This document shows, in pieces, positions 45,478-53,288 of a stretch of DNA of 64,000 nucleotides (positions within the stretch are counted from its first letter, which is position 1; every line of letters starts with the position of its first letter). The translations under genes were made by a program, and so were the position numbers. The notes under the pieces are model-generated. The model had not been told where the DNA came from. It made no database searches and saw nothing but the letters and a program-made list of their open reading frames with translations. Source of the stretch: G020354785 sp964461435 (lineage in GTDB: Bacteria > Bacteroidota > Bacteroidia > Bacteroidales > UBA10428); assembly GCA_964461435.1 (NCBI GenBank), contig CAYWUI010000001.1, positions 1 to 64,000 on the forward strand. Direction: 5' to 3'.

Positions 45478-46611
45478 TTAGTGGTTATAAACGAACATAA
45501 ATTGAATTCCCTTTCCTGTAAATAAATCGGTTTCCTGAATATTGCTGTAAATATTGAATTCGTCGGGATTCCAGAACAACATGAGGTACAGGCTTATATT
45601 ATCATACTGGCGCTGCCAGTTTACAAACCTGTATAAATCATCATTTGTCCAGTCATAATATACCATACCTGTTATATTATCCAGGAGTCCTACCGGGTAT
45701 CTCAGGGCCATGGCAGAGAATAAAATACTGTTATCTGACTGAAAAATATTTTCCGAAGCTGAGGTCCAGAGAAACTCATTTATTGCATTAAGGCCATTAC
45801 CTATTTTAAATGTATAATCAATTCCCAGGTTAACTTGCTGCTGCCATGGCAGATAGCTTTTGGGAATATCCTGATGAAGCAATACGCTTTCAAACCACAG
45901 GCCTACCCCGATATCCCATTTACCATCAAGCCCAAGCCTGTGTTCATTTGAATTTTTAAAACTTGTCATACAGGTATCAATCACTGATTTGCTATAATCA
46001 ACCTGGCGGTTGTGAACGGACACAGCCAGCTCTCCTTTTAGGGCCGGCAGCTGAAGCCGCCCGCCATATTCAGGCCGCTTTTTATTTGAGGGGACAATCT
46101 CCCAGCCCCTGGTATTTTCATTACCATAAAGGCCCCATAGCCATATATTGGCATTATTAAGAAAGTAATACCTTCCCAGTAATGCATAAACACCATCGGT
46201 AAGCTGCAAAGGATCACGGGGATCAATACGGTCGAACCACATTAAGGGGCGCAATATTGAAGCAGATCCGAAATTTATTTTCTGAAGTCCGGCTCGTATC
46301 TCAAACTGCTCCGATGACATTCTTATCCATAGACGATAGGGTTTTAAATTTCCTTTTGCATCAAATTCCCCGTTGTCATAATCTAATGTTCCGTATGTAT
46401 TTACAGATATTTCAGTATCGTATTTTACTTTTTTTACCTGTTTTTCAATTGTAACAGACGGAATATATCTCAACCCTCCGCGGGTTTTAAAATCGCTAAC
46501 GCTGTTAATTGAGAGCCACGAATTTATCTGTCCTTTAAATTCGATTTTCTGTGCATACAGGCCTGTGTAAATAAACACTAATGAAAATAATATGAATAAA
46601 TATTTTTTCAT
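45478..46611 (-). CDS. Outer-membrane beta-barrel protein in the ABC/LolA-like run
   Basis: The 377-residue protein has a signal peptide (cleaved near YAQK, residue 21) and then amphipathic beta strands rich in Trp, Tyr and Arg, ending with Phe-Val-Tyr-Asn-His. A segment RAGLQKINFGSASILRPLMW near 106-125 resembles the strand pattern of DUF1302-type porins that accompany lipid transporters; that resemblance is only by eye. It overlaps the TetR-like gene by four bases (ATGA). Its place between the regulator and the ATPase suggests the outer-membrane end of the export route. Confidence 0.8.
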   Translation of the reverse strand: MKKYLFILFSLVFIYTGLYAQKIEFKGQINSWLSINSVSDFKTRGGLRYIPSVTIEKQVKKVKYDTEISVNTYGTLDYDNGEFDAKGNLKPYRLWIRMSSEQFEIRAGLQKINFGSASILRPLMWFDRIDPRDPLQLTDGVYALLGRYYFLNNANIWLWGLYGNENTRGWEIVPSNKKRPEYGGRLQLPALKGELAVSVHNRQVDYSKSVIDTCMTSFKNSNEHRLGLDGKWDIGVGLWFESVLLHQDIPKSYLPWQQQVNLGIDYTFKIGNGLNAINEFLWTSASENIFQSDNSILFSAMALRYPVGLLDNITGMVYYDWTNDDLYRFVNWQRQYDNISLYLMLFWNPDEFNIYSNIQETDLFTGKGIQFMFVYNH

Positions 46612-46889
46612 AGGTTATCATTGCTCAATTTTCTGGATAAAATACCATAAAAGAAAAATCTTGTGACCTCCGGTATAAGATCCTGCGGTCTTTTATATAG
46701 ATTCATAAGATATTCATCTTTACATATTTCAATTATTTTATCAAGAAAATATAAAATAAACTGAGGATTAATATCTGGTCTGACATCGGCTTCTTCACAA
46801 ATCTCTTCAATGGAAACATGGCGGAAACCATATTTCCAGAACAGGTCCCGTGCGGTATTTGTAATTTGTTGTTTTTTAGGATTAGTCAC
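46608..46889 (-). pseudogene. TetR-family regulator with internal deletion
   Basis: The frame codes for 93 residues against about 190-200 for TetR proteins. Residues 5-33 are the start of the DNA-binding domain (TARDLFWKYGFRHVSIEEICEEADV), covering helices 1 and 2; the next residues, RPDINPQFILYFLDKII and YKRPQDLIPEVTRFFFYGIL, are a typical far C-terminal ligand-domain end. Recognition helix 3 and most of the core are missing, in frame. The start is GTG at 46889, inside the rtcB stop region, and the stop overlaps the barrel gene. It can hardly bind DNA as a normal TetR protein. Confidence 0.75.
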
Positions 46890-48297
46890 TGTTCATCCTT
46901 ACAATTTTTGGATAAAATATGCCTATGATATCCACAAGTTCTTTCTGGTATTCCATTATCTTATGAATGTCTTTATATGCACCGGGTGATTCATCAAGGC
47001 CGCCACCCATGAGCTCTACGCCAGCTTTTTCGAGGATCTGCTTCAGGTCTTTCTGTGAAAAATATTGTTTTGCTCTTGAACGTGATAATAGCCTTCCTGC
47101 TCCGTGAGATGCCGAATTAATTGATTGCATGTTTCCTTTGCCTTTAATAATGAATCCGGGCGATGTCATTGAGCCGGGAATAATACCCAGTACTCCTTTG
47201 GTCGCAGGAGTGGCCCCTTTACGGTGAACAATAACATCGGTACCGTCCTCCAGTTTTTCTTTCCAGGCAAAATTATGATGATTTTCGACCCTGATAATTG
47301 GTTTTTCGCCCAGCGCCTTTGCTATTTTTTCATGAATGATCTGGTGATTTGCGGATGCATAATCTCCTGCGAGATTCATTGCGAGCCAGTATTCAATACC
47401 TTCCTCTTCGTTAAGATTTAGCCAGGCAAGGTTCTGGGCCCCTTTAGGGAGGTTACGTTTTTGTTTTGCGACATGCGTATAATGCTTTGCGATGGTAGCC
47501 CCGAAATTTCTTGATCCTGAATGCGAAAGTACCGCAAGGTACTCACCTCCGCGTATGTTAAATTCGTTTTTTTCAGCCGGAAGGGCTGATATTCCGAATT
47601 CAACAAAATGATTACCGCCGCCTGAAGTGCCGAGCTGGTTATATGCTTTATCTTTAAGTTCTTTTAGCGTTTTAATTTCTTTGAATTCTTTCCTGTCAAG
47701 GACGGGGTGTTCTTTTCTTCCCGGAAATTCATCAGTTCCGAACCTTGTATTGTCGTTAAGTATTGACTTCAGCTTATTTCTGTTTTTTTCAAGAAAATCT
47801 GCCGGCAGGTTATATACTGATAAACACATACGGCAACCTATATCCATTCCTACACCATATGGAATTATAGTGTTGAGTGTAGCCAGCACACCTCCTATAG
47901 GTAACCCGTAGCCACTGTGGGCATCAGCCATAAGAGCGCCGCGGACCGTAATAGGCAGTCGCATTGCGCTTCCCATCTGATTCAGGGCCTCCTGCTCAAT
48001 TTCCGATTGCCCATATATTATATAATCTTTAGCTACATGAGCAAGTTTTATTGTCTCCGGCTTTTGGGCAGGTTCGGGTTTCTTCCGGGAAATTAACATA
48101 TTACTTATTTGGCAAAGCTTCGGGTCATTTTTGTATTTTACCGGATCTTTGATAAGCTTCTTAAGCAATTCCAATACCTGAGGTTTATCACTCCTCCTGA
48201 AATTTCTGTGAACTATGTTAATTACAAGACTAATCTGTTCTCCCTGGCGAAAACCGATTTTTTCCAGTTCTCCTCCTCGCAGGTTAAGTTTTTTCAT
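46882..48297 (-). CDS. rtcB: RtcB family RNA-splicing ligase
   Basis: RtcB joins RNA 2',3'-cyclic phosphate or 3'-phosphate ends to 5'-OH with GTP and Mn2+. The 471 residues hold the metal and nucleotide sites: ADAHSGYG (His127), GVGMDIGC (Asp152, Cys155), GGGNHFVE (Asn229, His230), LSHSGSRN (His259), ENHHNF (His340, His341), and the guanylated His398 in SASHGAGR. Lengths fit the short bacterial type. No archease gene is near. A promoter lies upstream, and the TetR-like gene overlaps its last eight bases, so the export run may be read from here. Confidence 0.93.
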   Translation of the reverse strand: MKKLNLRGGELEKIGFRQGEQISLVINIVHRNFRRSDKPQVLELLKKLIKDPVKYKNDPKLCQISNMLISRKKPEPAQKPETIKLAHVAKDYIIYGQSEIEQEALNQMGSAMRLPITVRGALMADAHSGYGLPIGGVLATLNTIIPYGVGMDIGCRMCLSVYNLPADFLEKNRNKLKSILNDNTRFGTDEFPGRKEHPVLDRKEFKEIKTLKELKDKAYNQLGTSGGGNHFVEFGISALPAEKNEFNIRGGEYLAVLSHSGSRNFGATIAKHYTHVAKQKRNLPKGAQNLAWLNLNEEEGIEYWLAMNLAGDYASANHQIIHEKIAKALGEKPIIRVENHHNFAWKEKLEDGTDVIVHRKGATPATKGVLGIIPGSMTSPGFIIKGKGNMQSINSASHGAGRLLSRSRAKQYFSQKDLKQILEKAGVELMGGGLDESPGAYKDIHKIMEYQKELVDIIGIFYPKIVRMNSD

Positions 48298-48320
48298 TCA
48301 TTTACCCGATAGCATACAGG

Positions 48321-48356
48321 CAAATTTATAAACTTTACATGGATTATTATAACAAA
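48321..48356 (-). promoter_or_regulatory. Bacteroidota-type promoter for rtcB
   Basis: On the minus strand, TAAATTTG (48328-48321) is an exact -7 element, with TTTG (48356-48353) 24 bases upstream as -33. The start codon at 48297 is 24 bases downstream. The -33 element falls in the T-run of the HU terminator, so the two signals are packed together. Confidence 0.45.
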
Positions 48357-48378
48357 AAAGCACCCTTGGGGGGTGCTT
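48351..48378 (-). terminator. Rho-independent terminator of the HU gene
   Basis: AAGCACCC pairs with GGGTGCTT around a short loop (48358-48378). Read on the minus strand it is followed by TTTTTTG (48357-48352), and it lies 30 bases after the HU stop. Confidence 0.85.
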
Positions 48379-48407
48379 AATTCAGCATATCTAATTCATC
48401 GCGTTAA

Positions 48408-48671
48408 CTATAAACTCAAATCAGCCCCAGACTTGAATTTTACTACCTTCTTGGCAGGAATATTAATAACAGCTCCTGTCTGTGGGTTCTTGCCTTTACG
48501 TGCAGCTCTTTTAACAACTTTCCATGAACCGAAACCTACTAAGCCTACTCTGTCACCTTTTTTGAGTGCACCTGTTATTGCCTTTAAGGCGGCATTTAAA
48601 GCTTTTTCGCCAGCAGCTTTGGTTAGACCGCTTCCTTTAGCAATAGCATCAATTAATTGACCTTTATTCAT
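48408..48671 (-). CDS. HU-type DNA-binding protein
   Basis: The 87-residue protein is a typical HU/IHF-family nucleoid protein: two N-terminal helices (MNKGQLIDAIAKGSGLTKAA) and the beta arm with GFGSWKVVKRAARKGKNPQTG containing the DNA-bending Asn-Pro near 68. It compacts and bends DNA as a dimer. It is a single gene with its own terminator. The GKNPQTG tip fits HU-beta rather than IHF. Confidence 0.95.
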   Translation of the reverse strand: MNKGQLIDAIAKGSGLTKAAGEKALNAALKAITGALKKGDRVGLVGFGSWKVVKRAARKGKNPQTGAVINIPAKKVVKFKSGADLSL

Positions 48672-48872
48672 AATTATTAGTTTAATTAATAATAAGCAAG
48701 ATAAGTAATTCAGCCAAAATTTAAAAGAAAAAGACGATTTAAGTAATTAACTAAATATCAGAATTTATCAACTATTCATATAACACAGCCGAAAAACGAA
48801 TTTTTTTACAAAAACAAGCATGAAATTTCATACACAAATTTTTGCAGGTTCAATTTTGGCAGTCCGGTTACA

Positions 48873-49241
48873 TTAATTATTTAAACCCGGCAGGCTTTTC
48901 ATAGCTATTTCAAATCCCTGCTTCCTTCTCCTTGATAGTCTAATTATTGTTCCACACTCCATTATAATATTACTTTCATGATTAAATTCAGCTTTATATA
49001 CTTTGAGCAGGTTAATAATATGTGATCTGCTGCAGCGAAAAAACAACGATTTTGGCAGTATGGCTTCCAGCTCTGCCATAGTCATACACAAAGTATAGGA
49101 TCTTTTATCCATAAGTTTTATTTCAGAAATTCCTTCAAACGCGCAAAAGTGAGAGATGTTCCCAATAGGTTCGTTTCTCAGGATTCCCGGCCCGTTTAAC
49201 AGGATCTTACTGGCCAGGTTGACGTTTTTAAGATTATACAT
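48873..49241 (-). CDS. Stand-alone LytTR DNA-binding protein
   Basis: The 122 residues hold a LytTR domain in about 25-115: KLMDKRSYTLCMTMAELE, then FFRCSRSHIINLLKVYKAEF and a strand with IIRLSRRRKQGFE. These are the strand and recognition segments of AlgR/LytR-type regulators. There is no receiver or membrane domain and no histidine kinase nearby, so its signal is unclear. The regions before and after code nothing else on this strand, except a 75-residue gene 69 bases upstream. It probably regulates as a lone binding protein. Confidence 0.83.
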   Translation of the reverse strand: MYNLKNVNLASKILLNGPGILRNEPIGNISHFCAFEGISEIKLMDKRSYTLCMTMAELEAILPKSLFFRCSRSHIINLLKVYKAEFNHESNIIMECGTIIRLSRRRKQGFEIAMKSLPGLNN

Positions 49242-49310
49242 GATTAAGATGGTTTAATTTATAACTAGTCAATTCTTTTCCAAAAGTGAATATAAATAAG
49301 GGCGCATCCA

Positions 49311-49538
49311 TCAATTTGTGATTTTTAGATATTGAAAATATAGGTCCTCACTGATGATATCAATTTCATTTAACAGTCTTAAACCTTCTTCCAGGATAGA
49401 AACCGACGATATGTTTGTTTCATTATTTAAAGCACTTTTGGCAATGGTTGTCAGTGTGCTTATCTGGTAATCAAGTTGAATTAACTTTTCTTTATAGCGG
49501 TGTAACCTATAAAGATCAAATTCATTTGTCCAAGGCAT
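49311..49538 (-). CDS. Small helical protein, unknown function
   Basis: The 75-residue frame is strongly alpha-helical (LHRYKEKLIQLDYQISTLTT and LEEGLRLLNEIDIISEDLYF), acidic and without Cys or membrane helix. No family is recognised. It is on the same strand and 69 bases upstream of the LytTR gene. Codon composition looks protein-like and it has an ATG, but the length leaves doubt. It may be a partner or leader of the LytTR protein. Confidence 0.5.
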   Translation of the reverse strand: MPWTNEFDLYRLHRYKEKLIQLDYQISTLTTIAKSALNNETNISSVSILEEGLRLLNEIDIISEDLYFQYLKITN

Positions 49539-49668
49539 TTCAAAAATTTTAACTAAAATAAAATCATACTTGGCCGTAAATCAAAAAAAAAGTTATGAAT
49601 CAAAATAAATCTGATATGAATTTTATTATGAATGCGATCAGTAAAAGTCAGTAAGTTTGATCAGCAAT

Positions 49669-49705
49669 AAAAAAACCTGGCTTTAAGAGTCATAATGCCA
49701 GGTTT
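49669..49705 (-). terminator. Rho-independent terminator of the DUF3078 gene
   Basis: AAACCTGGC (49673-49681) pairs with GCCAGGTTT (49697-49705) through nine bases around a 15-base loop. Read on the minus strand a run of seven T follows. It lies about 75 bases after the DUF3078 stop. Confidence 0.85.
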
Positions 49706-49778
49706 AGGTTATATTATAATTTAAAACCTTATTTTTTATTTTATGTTCAGCCTCTCATTTATTATCAGCTGGTGAAGA

Positions 49779-50738
49779 TTAGAAGTTATAAGAAAAGCCT
49801 ATTCCCAGTACTTCTTTGAACTGGGCCCTGGGAACATATTCGATTATTCCGTCATTATTAGAATCACCGGCAATATCAATATCATCATCATAAATGAGAT
49901 TGGTGGATAATGTTGCCGATATATATTTGTTTACTTTCATTGTGAGAAGGGTCTCCCAGTTTACGTCGATATTCTGGGGATTATTTAAATAATTTGAAAA
50001 TAGGTCAAGCCTGGTCAATATGGAGATGTTCTCCATGAGATTTTTTCTGTATTCCATTCTTATGTAACCTCCTATCTCGAAGCGGGCTTTTTTACCTTCG
50101 CTGACAAGCACTCTATTGCTGTTGGTATCAGCGGGAGCAACACCAAAAGCCCCACTATTGGCGAGGTTCTGGTCAATCACAATTGTTATTTTTGAGGTAA
50201 CAGGGGATATATACATGCTGAAATCGTCATTAGGCTTATAATCCATGCCTAATGATCCGAGGATATATGCAGGAGCGAACGCACCTGATATCTTTACTGA
50301 ATCATTCGGGTAATTGTATCCGGCAGTCATCTGTGTTTTAAAGTTCAACAATGCGGCATAATACCATTTTTTTATTGCCTGCCTGCCATATTTTGAGAGA
50401 AGGTCAATTTTATCATCAGTCTTGAAAAGGTCTTCATCTTTCCCTTGTTTTAGAATCCCATAGCCAATGTCGAGGGAACTGGCCCATATGCTTTTATCTT
50501 TTTTATAATTGGCAAAGAGGCTTGCGAGTCCGTTAGCTGCCAATGCATTTTGCCCGCCTGCTGCCCAGTTTGTTAAGGAAGTCTGCGATAGGTTAAGTGA
50601 AATGACACCTCCCTTTTTCCATCCCTCGGTAGAGTCAGAGGATTGAGTACGCAGCTGGTTTTCTGCTTCCGTAGTCTGACTATAAGAGGTACAAATAAGT
50701 ATAATAAACATTGCTAATAACAGAACAATTTTTTTCAT
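49779..50738 (-). CDS. DUF3078 outer-membrane-type protein
   Basis: The 319-residue protein has a signal peptide (cleavage near SYSQ, residue 21) and then the DUF3078 pattern: GWKKGGVISLNLSQTSLTNW near 40-59, AAGGQNALAANG, and a series of beta strands to the C-terminal Phe. Bacteroidota encode these as presumed outer-membrane beta-barrels of unknown function. It is 25 bases after a T9SS-type gene and is followed by a good terminator, so the two may share a transcript. Confidence 0.88.
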   Translation of the reverse strand: MKKIVLLLAMFIILICTSYSQTTEAENQLRTQSSDSTEGWKKGGVISLNLSQTSLTNWAAGGQNALAANGLASLFANYKKDKSIWASSLDIGYGILKQGKDEDLFKTDDKIDLLSKYGRQAIKKWYYAALLNFKTQMTAGYNYPNDSVKISGAFAPAYILGSLGMDYKPNDDFSMYISPVTSKITIVIDQNLANSGAFGVAPADTNSNRVLVSEGKKARFEIGGYIRMEYRKNLMENISILTRLDLFSNYLNNPQNIDVNWETLLTMKVNKYISATLSTNLIYDDDIDIAGDSNNDGIIEYVPRAQFKEVLGIGFSYNF

Positions 50739-50763
50739 GATTATAATATTTTATGTGCCATTA

Positions 50764-51960
50764 CTATTCTATAAACAACTTGCCTGAATTAATAACTGAT
50801 TTGCCTGATAATAAGTAGATATAGATACCTTGATGCAGGTCACCTGTATATATATTATTATCAACTGATGTTACTTTTTCTGTCCTTATATTTTTGCCTG
50901 TCAGATCAATTATTTCCGCTATGAAAGTGCCTGATGGTAAATTTTTAAAAGCAGTATAGCCGGTGATTGAATTTGTAGTGGTATAAATGGTACCATCCGG
51001 GTTCTCATATATCATAGTGCCAGTGCCAGTCGAAGGTCCTTCGCCAGCAATACCTGATACAAAGTTTACAAGTTCATTACTGCCTAATGAAATATCAATA
51101 TTTCCAGGCAATTGCCTTAGGAACCATTTCATTTCATATGTAACAGAATCACCAGGTGCTATGGAATAATATTTACTTTGGTTCTCAAGCTCAATATATG
51201 CATGGTCTCCGTTTAACCACAGTTCAATTTCATTTTCACCAGGTGCAGGGCTGTCATAATGCACATTTTCGAATTGCTTTATAAATAATATTGAATCATC
51301 ATTAATATGTGCAAACCATCCATTACTGCCGTCGCTGAAAAATTTATTGTTTCCGGCATCAGAATTATCATATTCGTACCACGTTACATTATTGATCTTT
51401 TCAGTGTAACTGGCAAAACCACCTGTTACTGAACCTTCGCCCGACGGGAAAAAAGTTATTCCGCCGGGAGGAACACGTGATACTTCCCATAATCCGTTAT
51501 TTTCTGTAGCGCCACCCTCATTTATACAGGTATATAAAATAGTCACTGATGTATCTTCTTCACTGGCATAAAATACTTTTTTGAATCTAAGGTTTGAGGC
51601 ATTATCAACACCGCTTAACAGGATAACACTGTCACCTGAAATCCCCCCGGAATAAGGGTCACTGTCGAGGACAACAGAAGGAGGCCAGCCCCAGTCATTT
51701 TGAGGTGCAGGCCATAATGTGGACCCCCATAGAATGCCATCTGTATAATCGCGGTCAACGAACATTACTTCTTTGTCTCCGAGTTTTAAAGATGATATCC
51801 TGCCTCCGAAACTTGAATCTACTTCAAAATACATATCTGCTAGCTGGAAATAATAGAGTGCCCCGTTTTGTTGAGGTGTAACAGGCTGCGCGTGGATATT
51901 AAGATCTGTTAACAGAATTATCAAACAAATTCCTGATATAATTTTAATTTTCTTTTTCAT
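50764..51960 (-). CDS. DUF4380-like secreted protein with T9SS C-terminal domain
   Basis: The 398-residue protein has a signal peptide (about residues 1-25), a DUF4380-like region (about 28-285, beginning YYFQLADMYFEVDSSFGGRIS), and a C-terminal type IX sorting domain from about 320: FKNLPSGTFIAEIIDLTGKN, then GDLHQGIYIYLLSGK and a last Lys-Leu-Phe-Ile-Glu strand. The sorting domain sends proteins across the outer membrane. The galactose-mutarotase-like fold of related families suggests carbohydrate binding, which is inference. It is followed by the DUF3078 gene. Confidence 0.85.
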   Translation of the reverse strand: MKKKIKIISGICLIILLTDLNIHAQPVTPQQNGALYYFQLADMYFEVDSSFGGRISSLKLGDKEVMFVDRDYTDGILWGSTLWPAPQNDWGWPPSVVLDSDPYSGGISGDSVILLSGVDNASNLRFKKVFYASEEDTSVTILYTCINEGGATENNGLWEVSRVPPGGITFFPSGEGSVTGGFASYTEKINNVTWYEYDNSDAGNNKFFSDGSNGWFAHINDDSILFIKQFENVHYDSPAPGENEIELWLNGDHAYIELENQSKYYSIAPGDSVTYEMKWFLRQLPGNIDISLGSNELVNFVSGIAGEGPSTGTGTMIYENPDGTIYTTTNSITGYTAFKNLPSGTFIAEIIDLTGKNIRTEKVTSVDNNIYTGDLHQGIYIYLLSGKSVINSGKLFIE

Positions 51961-51998
51961 TATTACAAGTTTTTATATAAGCTATTGTTTATGAATAG

Positions 51999-52006
51999 CA
52001 AAATTA
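51999..52006 (-). promoter_or_regulatory. Possible -7 promoter element of the T9SS-type gene
   Basis: On the minus strand this is TAATTTTG, an exact TAnnTTTG match 38 bases before the start at 51960. No -33 element at normal distance. Confidence 0.3.
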
Positions 52007-52107
52007 TGGAATTTGTTTTGATTGTCGGTCTGATAGGATAATCAGACAAAGATTTAAGCAATTAATATATATACGAAGTATTTAAATGGCAGGATGTTAA
52101 GCAGCGG

Positions 52108-52632
52108 TTATTTTACCAGTTTTTTATCGCGCCGGAAAATTTTTATTAAATCAGGGTCATTTCCGGGATTTGACTTGTCGCTATAATTGGCAGGCATTAC
52201 TTTTAAGCCGTCCCAGAAATCAATGAACAAAGGGTCAATATGTATCCAGTCGCATTCTACAGGTGATGTAACGGGCCAGAAGTATCCCGTATAAATTATT
52301 TCTTTATCAATAGTAACTGCAAAAGGTGGTCCAGATACCGTTGAAGTGAGACTCATCACCGTATCCCGGGCCTTTTTGGAGATATTGTAAATGTTCAGAT
52401 TTGTATTATATGAAATAATGTCTTCGTAACCAATTATCGGATTATCAGCAATGCATGCAGAGCCTGTCATTATTTCCATACTGTTTTCACCGGTCTTATA
52501 TGACTTGAGCAGATAAAAACATACATTGCCCTTGACCTCTTTTTCGTTCCTGGCATCTTTCTCACATGAACTGAAAAGAAAGAGAGCAGTTAACAGAATG
52601 AAAGCAGAATATTTAATTCTAATATAATTCAT
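52108..52632 (-). CDS. Putative lipoprotein, unknown function
   Basis: The 174-residue protein has a lipoprotein signal with LFSSC (Cys23) followed by Glu-Lys-Asp. The mature sequence has two cysteines in a short stretch (CIADN region) and beta-type patterns ending YKTG and PVECDWIHIDPLFIDF. No family is recognised. It stands alone between the T9SS-type gene and the GNAT gene and lies on the minus strand. It probably sits on the outer membrane. Confidence 0.72.
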   Translation of the reverse strand: MNYIRIKYSAFILLTALFLFSSCEKDARNEKEVKGNVCFYLLKSYKTGENSMEIMTGSACIADNPIIGYEDIISYNTNLNIYNISKKARDTVMSLTSTVSGPPFAVTIDKEIIYTGYFWPVTSPVECDWIHIDPLFIDFWDGLKVMPANYSDKSNPGNDPDLIKIFRRDKKLVK

Positions 52633-52789
52633 TAATAAGTTTTAATCATATAGAGAGCCTTTTATTTAAAAGGTTGCTTGCTGTGTATAGATTTTTACAT
52701 ATAAAACGTAAATTTTGTTACAATATTTATTCATAATATTATTATTTTAAATTGCTATGGGTATTTTTATATTGCTAATTTAACAAGTC

Positions 52790-53278
52790 ATGAAAATCGG
52801 TAATTTGGACATAAGACCGGCAGTTGCCGGACAGGCACAACTAATATTGGATTTTATTAGAGAGATAGCAGAATATGCGAAACTTGTTCACGAAGTGGTA
52901 GCAGACGAAAAAGCTATAAGGGATACTCTCTTTGGTAAAAACAGGTCGGCAGAAGTAGTTATAGGATACCATCGGGGAAAACCTGTCGGATACGCATTGT
53001 TCTTTTACAATTTTTCTTCATTCATTGGAAGGCCCGGACTTTATATTGAAGATATATATGTAAAGCCTGAACACAGGAGAAAGGGATTTGGCAAGGCTTT
53101 TCTGGTGTACCTTGCACGTCTTGCACGGGACAAAAAGTGCGGCAGGATGGAGTGGGCTGTTCTGAACTGGAACGAGCCATCTATAAAGTTTTATAAAAAG
53201 CTGGGGGCTGTTTCAATGGACGAGTGGAGAATTTTCAGGTTATCGGAGGATGCGCTGAAAAATCTGGCAGGTAGTTAA
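52790..53278 (+). CDS. GNAT family N-acetyltransferase
   Basis: The 162-residue protein shows the GNAT acetyl-CoA loop VKPEHRRKGFGKAFLVYL near 92-109 after the strand YIEDIYV, and the later WAVLNWNEPSIKFYKKLGA near 132-150. This pattern is close to the spermidine/diamine N1-acetyltransferase branch (SSAT-like), so polyamines or a thialysine-like amine are candidates, though substrate is not fixed by sequence. It is ten bases upstream of an MFS gene, so both are probably co-transcribed. Confidence 0.9.
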   Translation: MKIGNLDIRPAVAGQAQLILDFIREIAEYAKLVHEVVADEKAIRDTLFGKNRSAEVVIGYHRGKPVGYALFFYNFSSFIGRPGLYIEDIYVKPEHRRKGFGKAFLVYLARLARDKKCGRMEWAVLNWNEPSIKFYKKLGAVSMDEWRIFRLSEDALKNLAGS

Positions 53279-53288
53279 CACAAGGATT

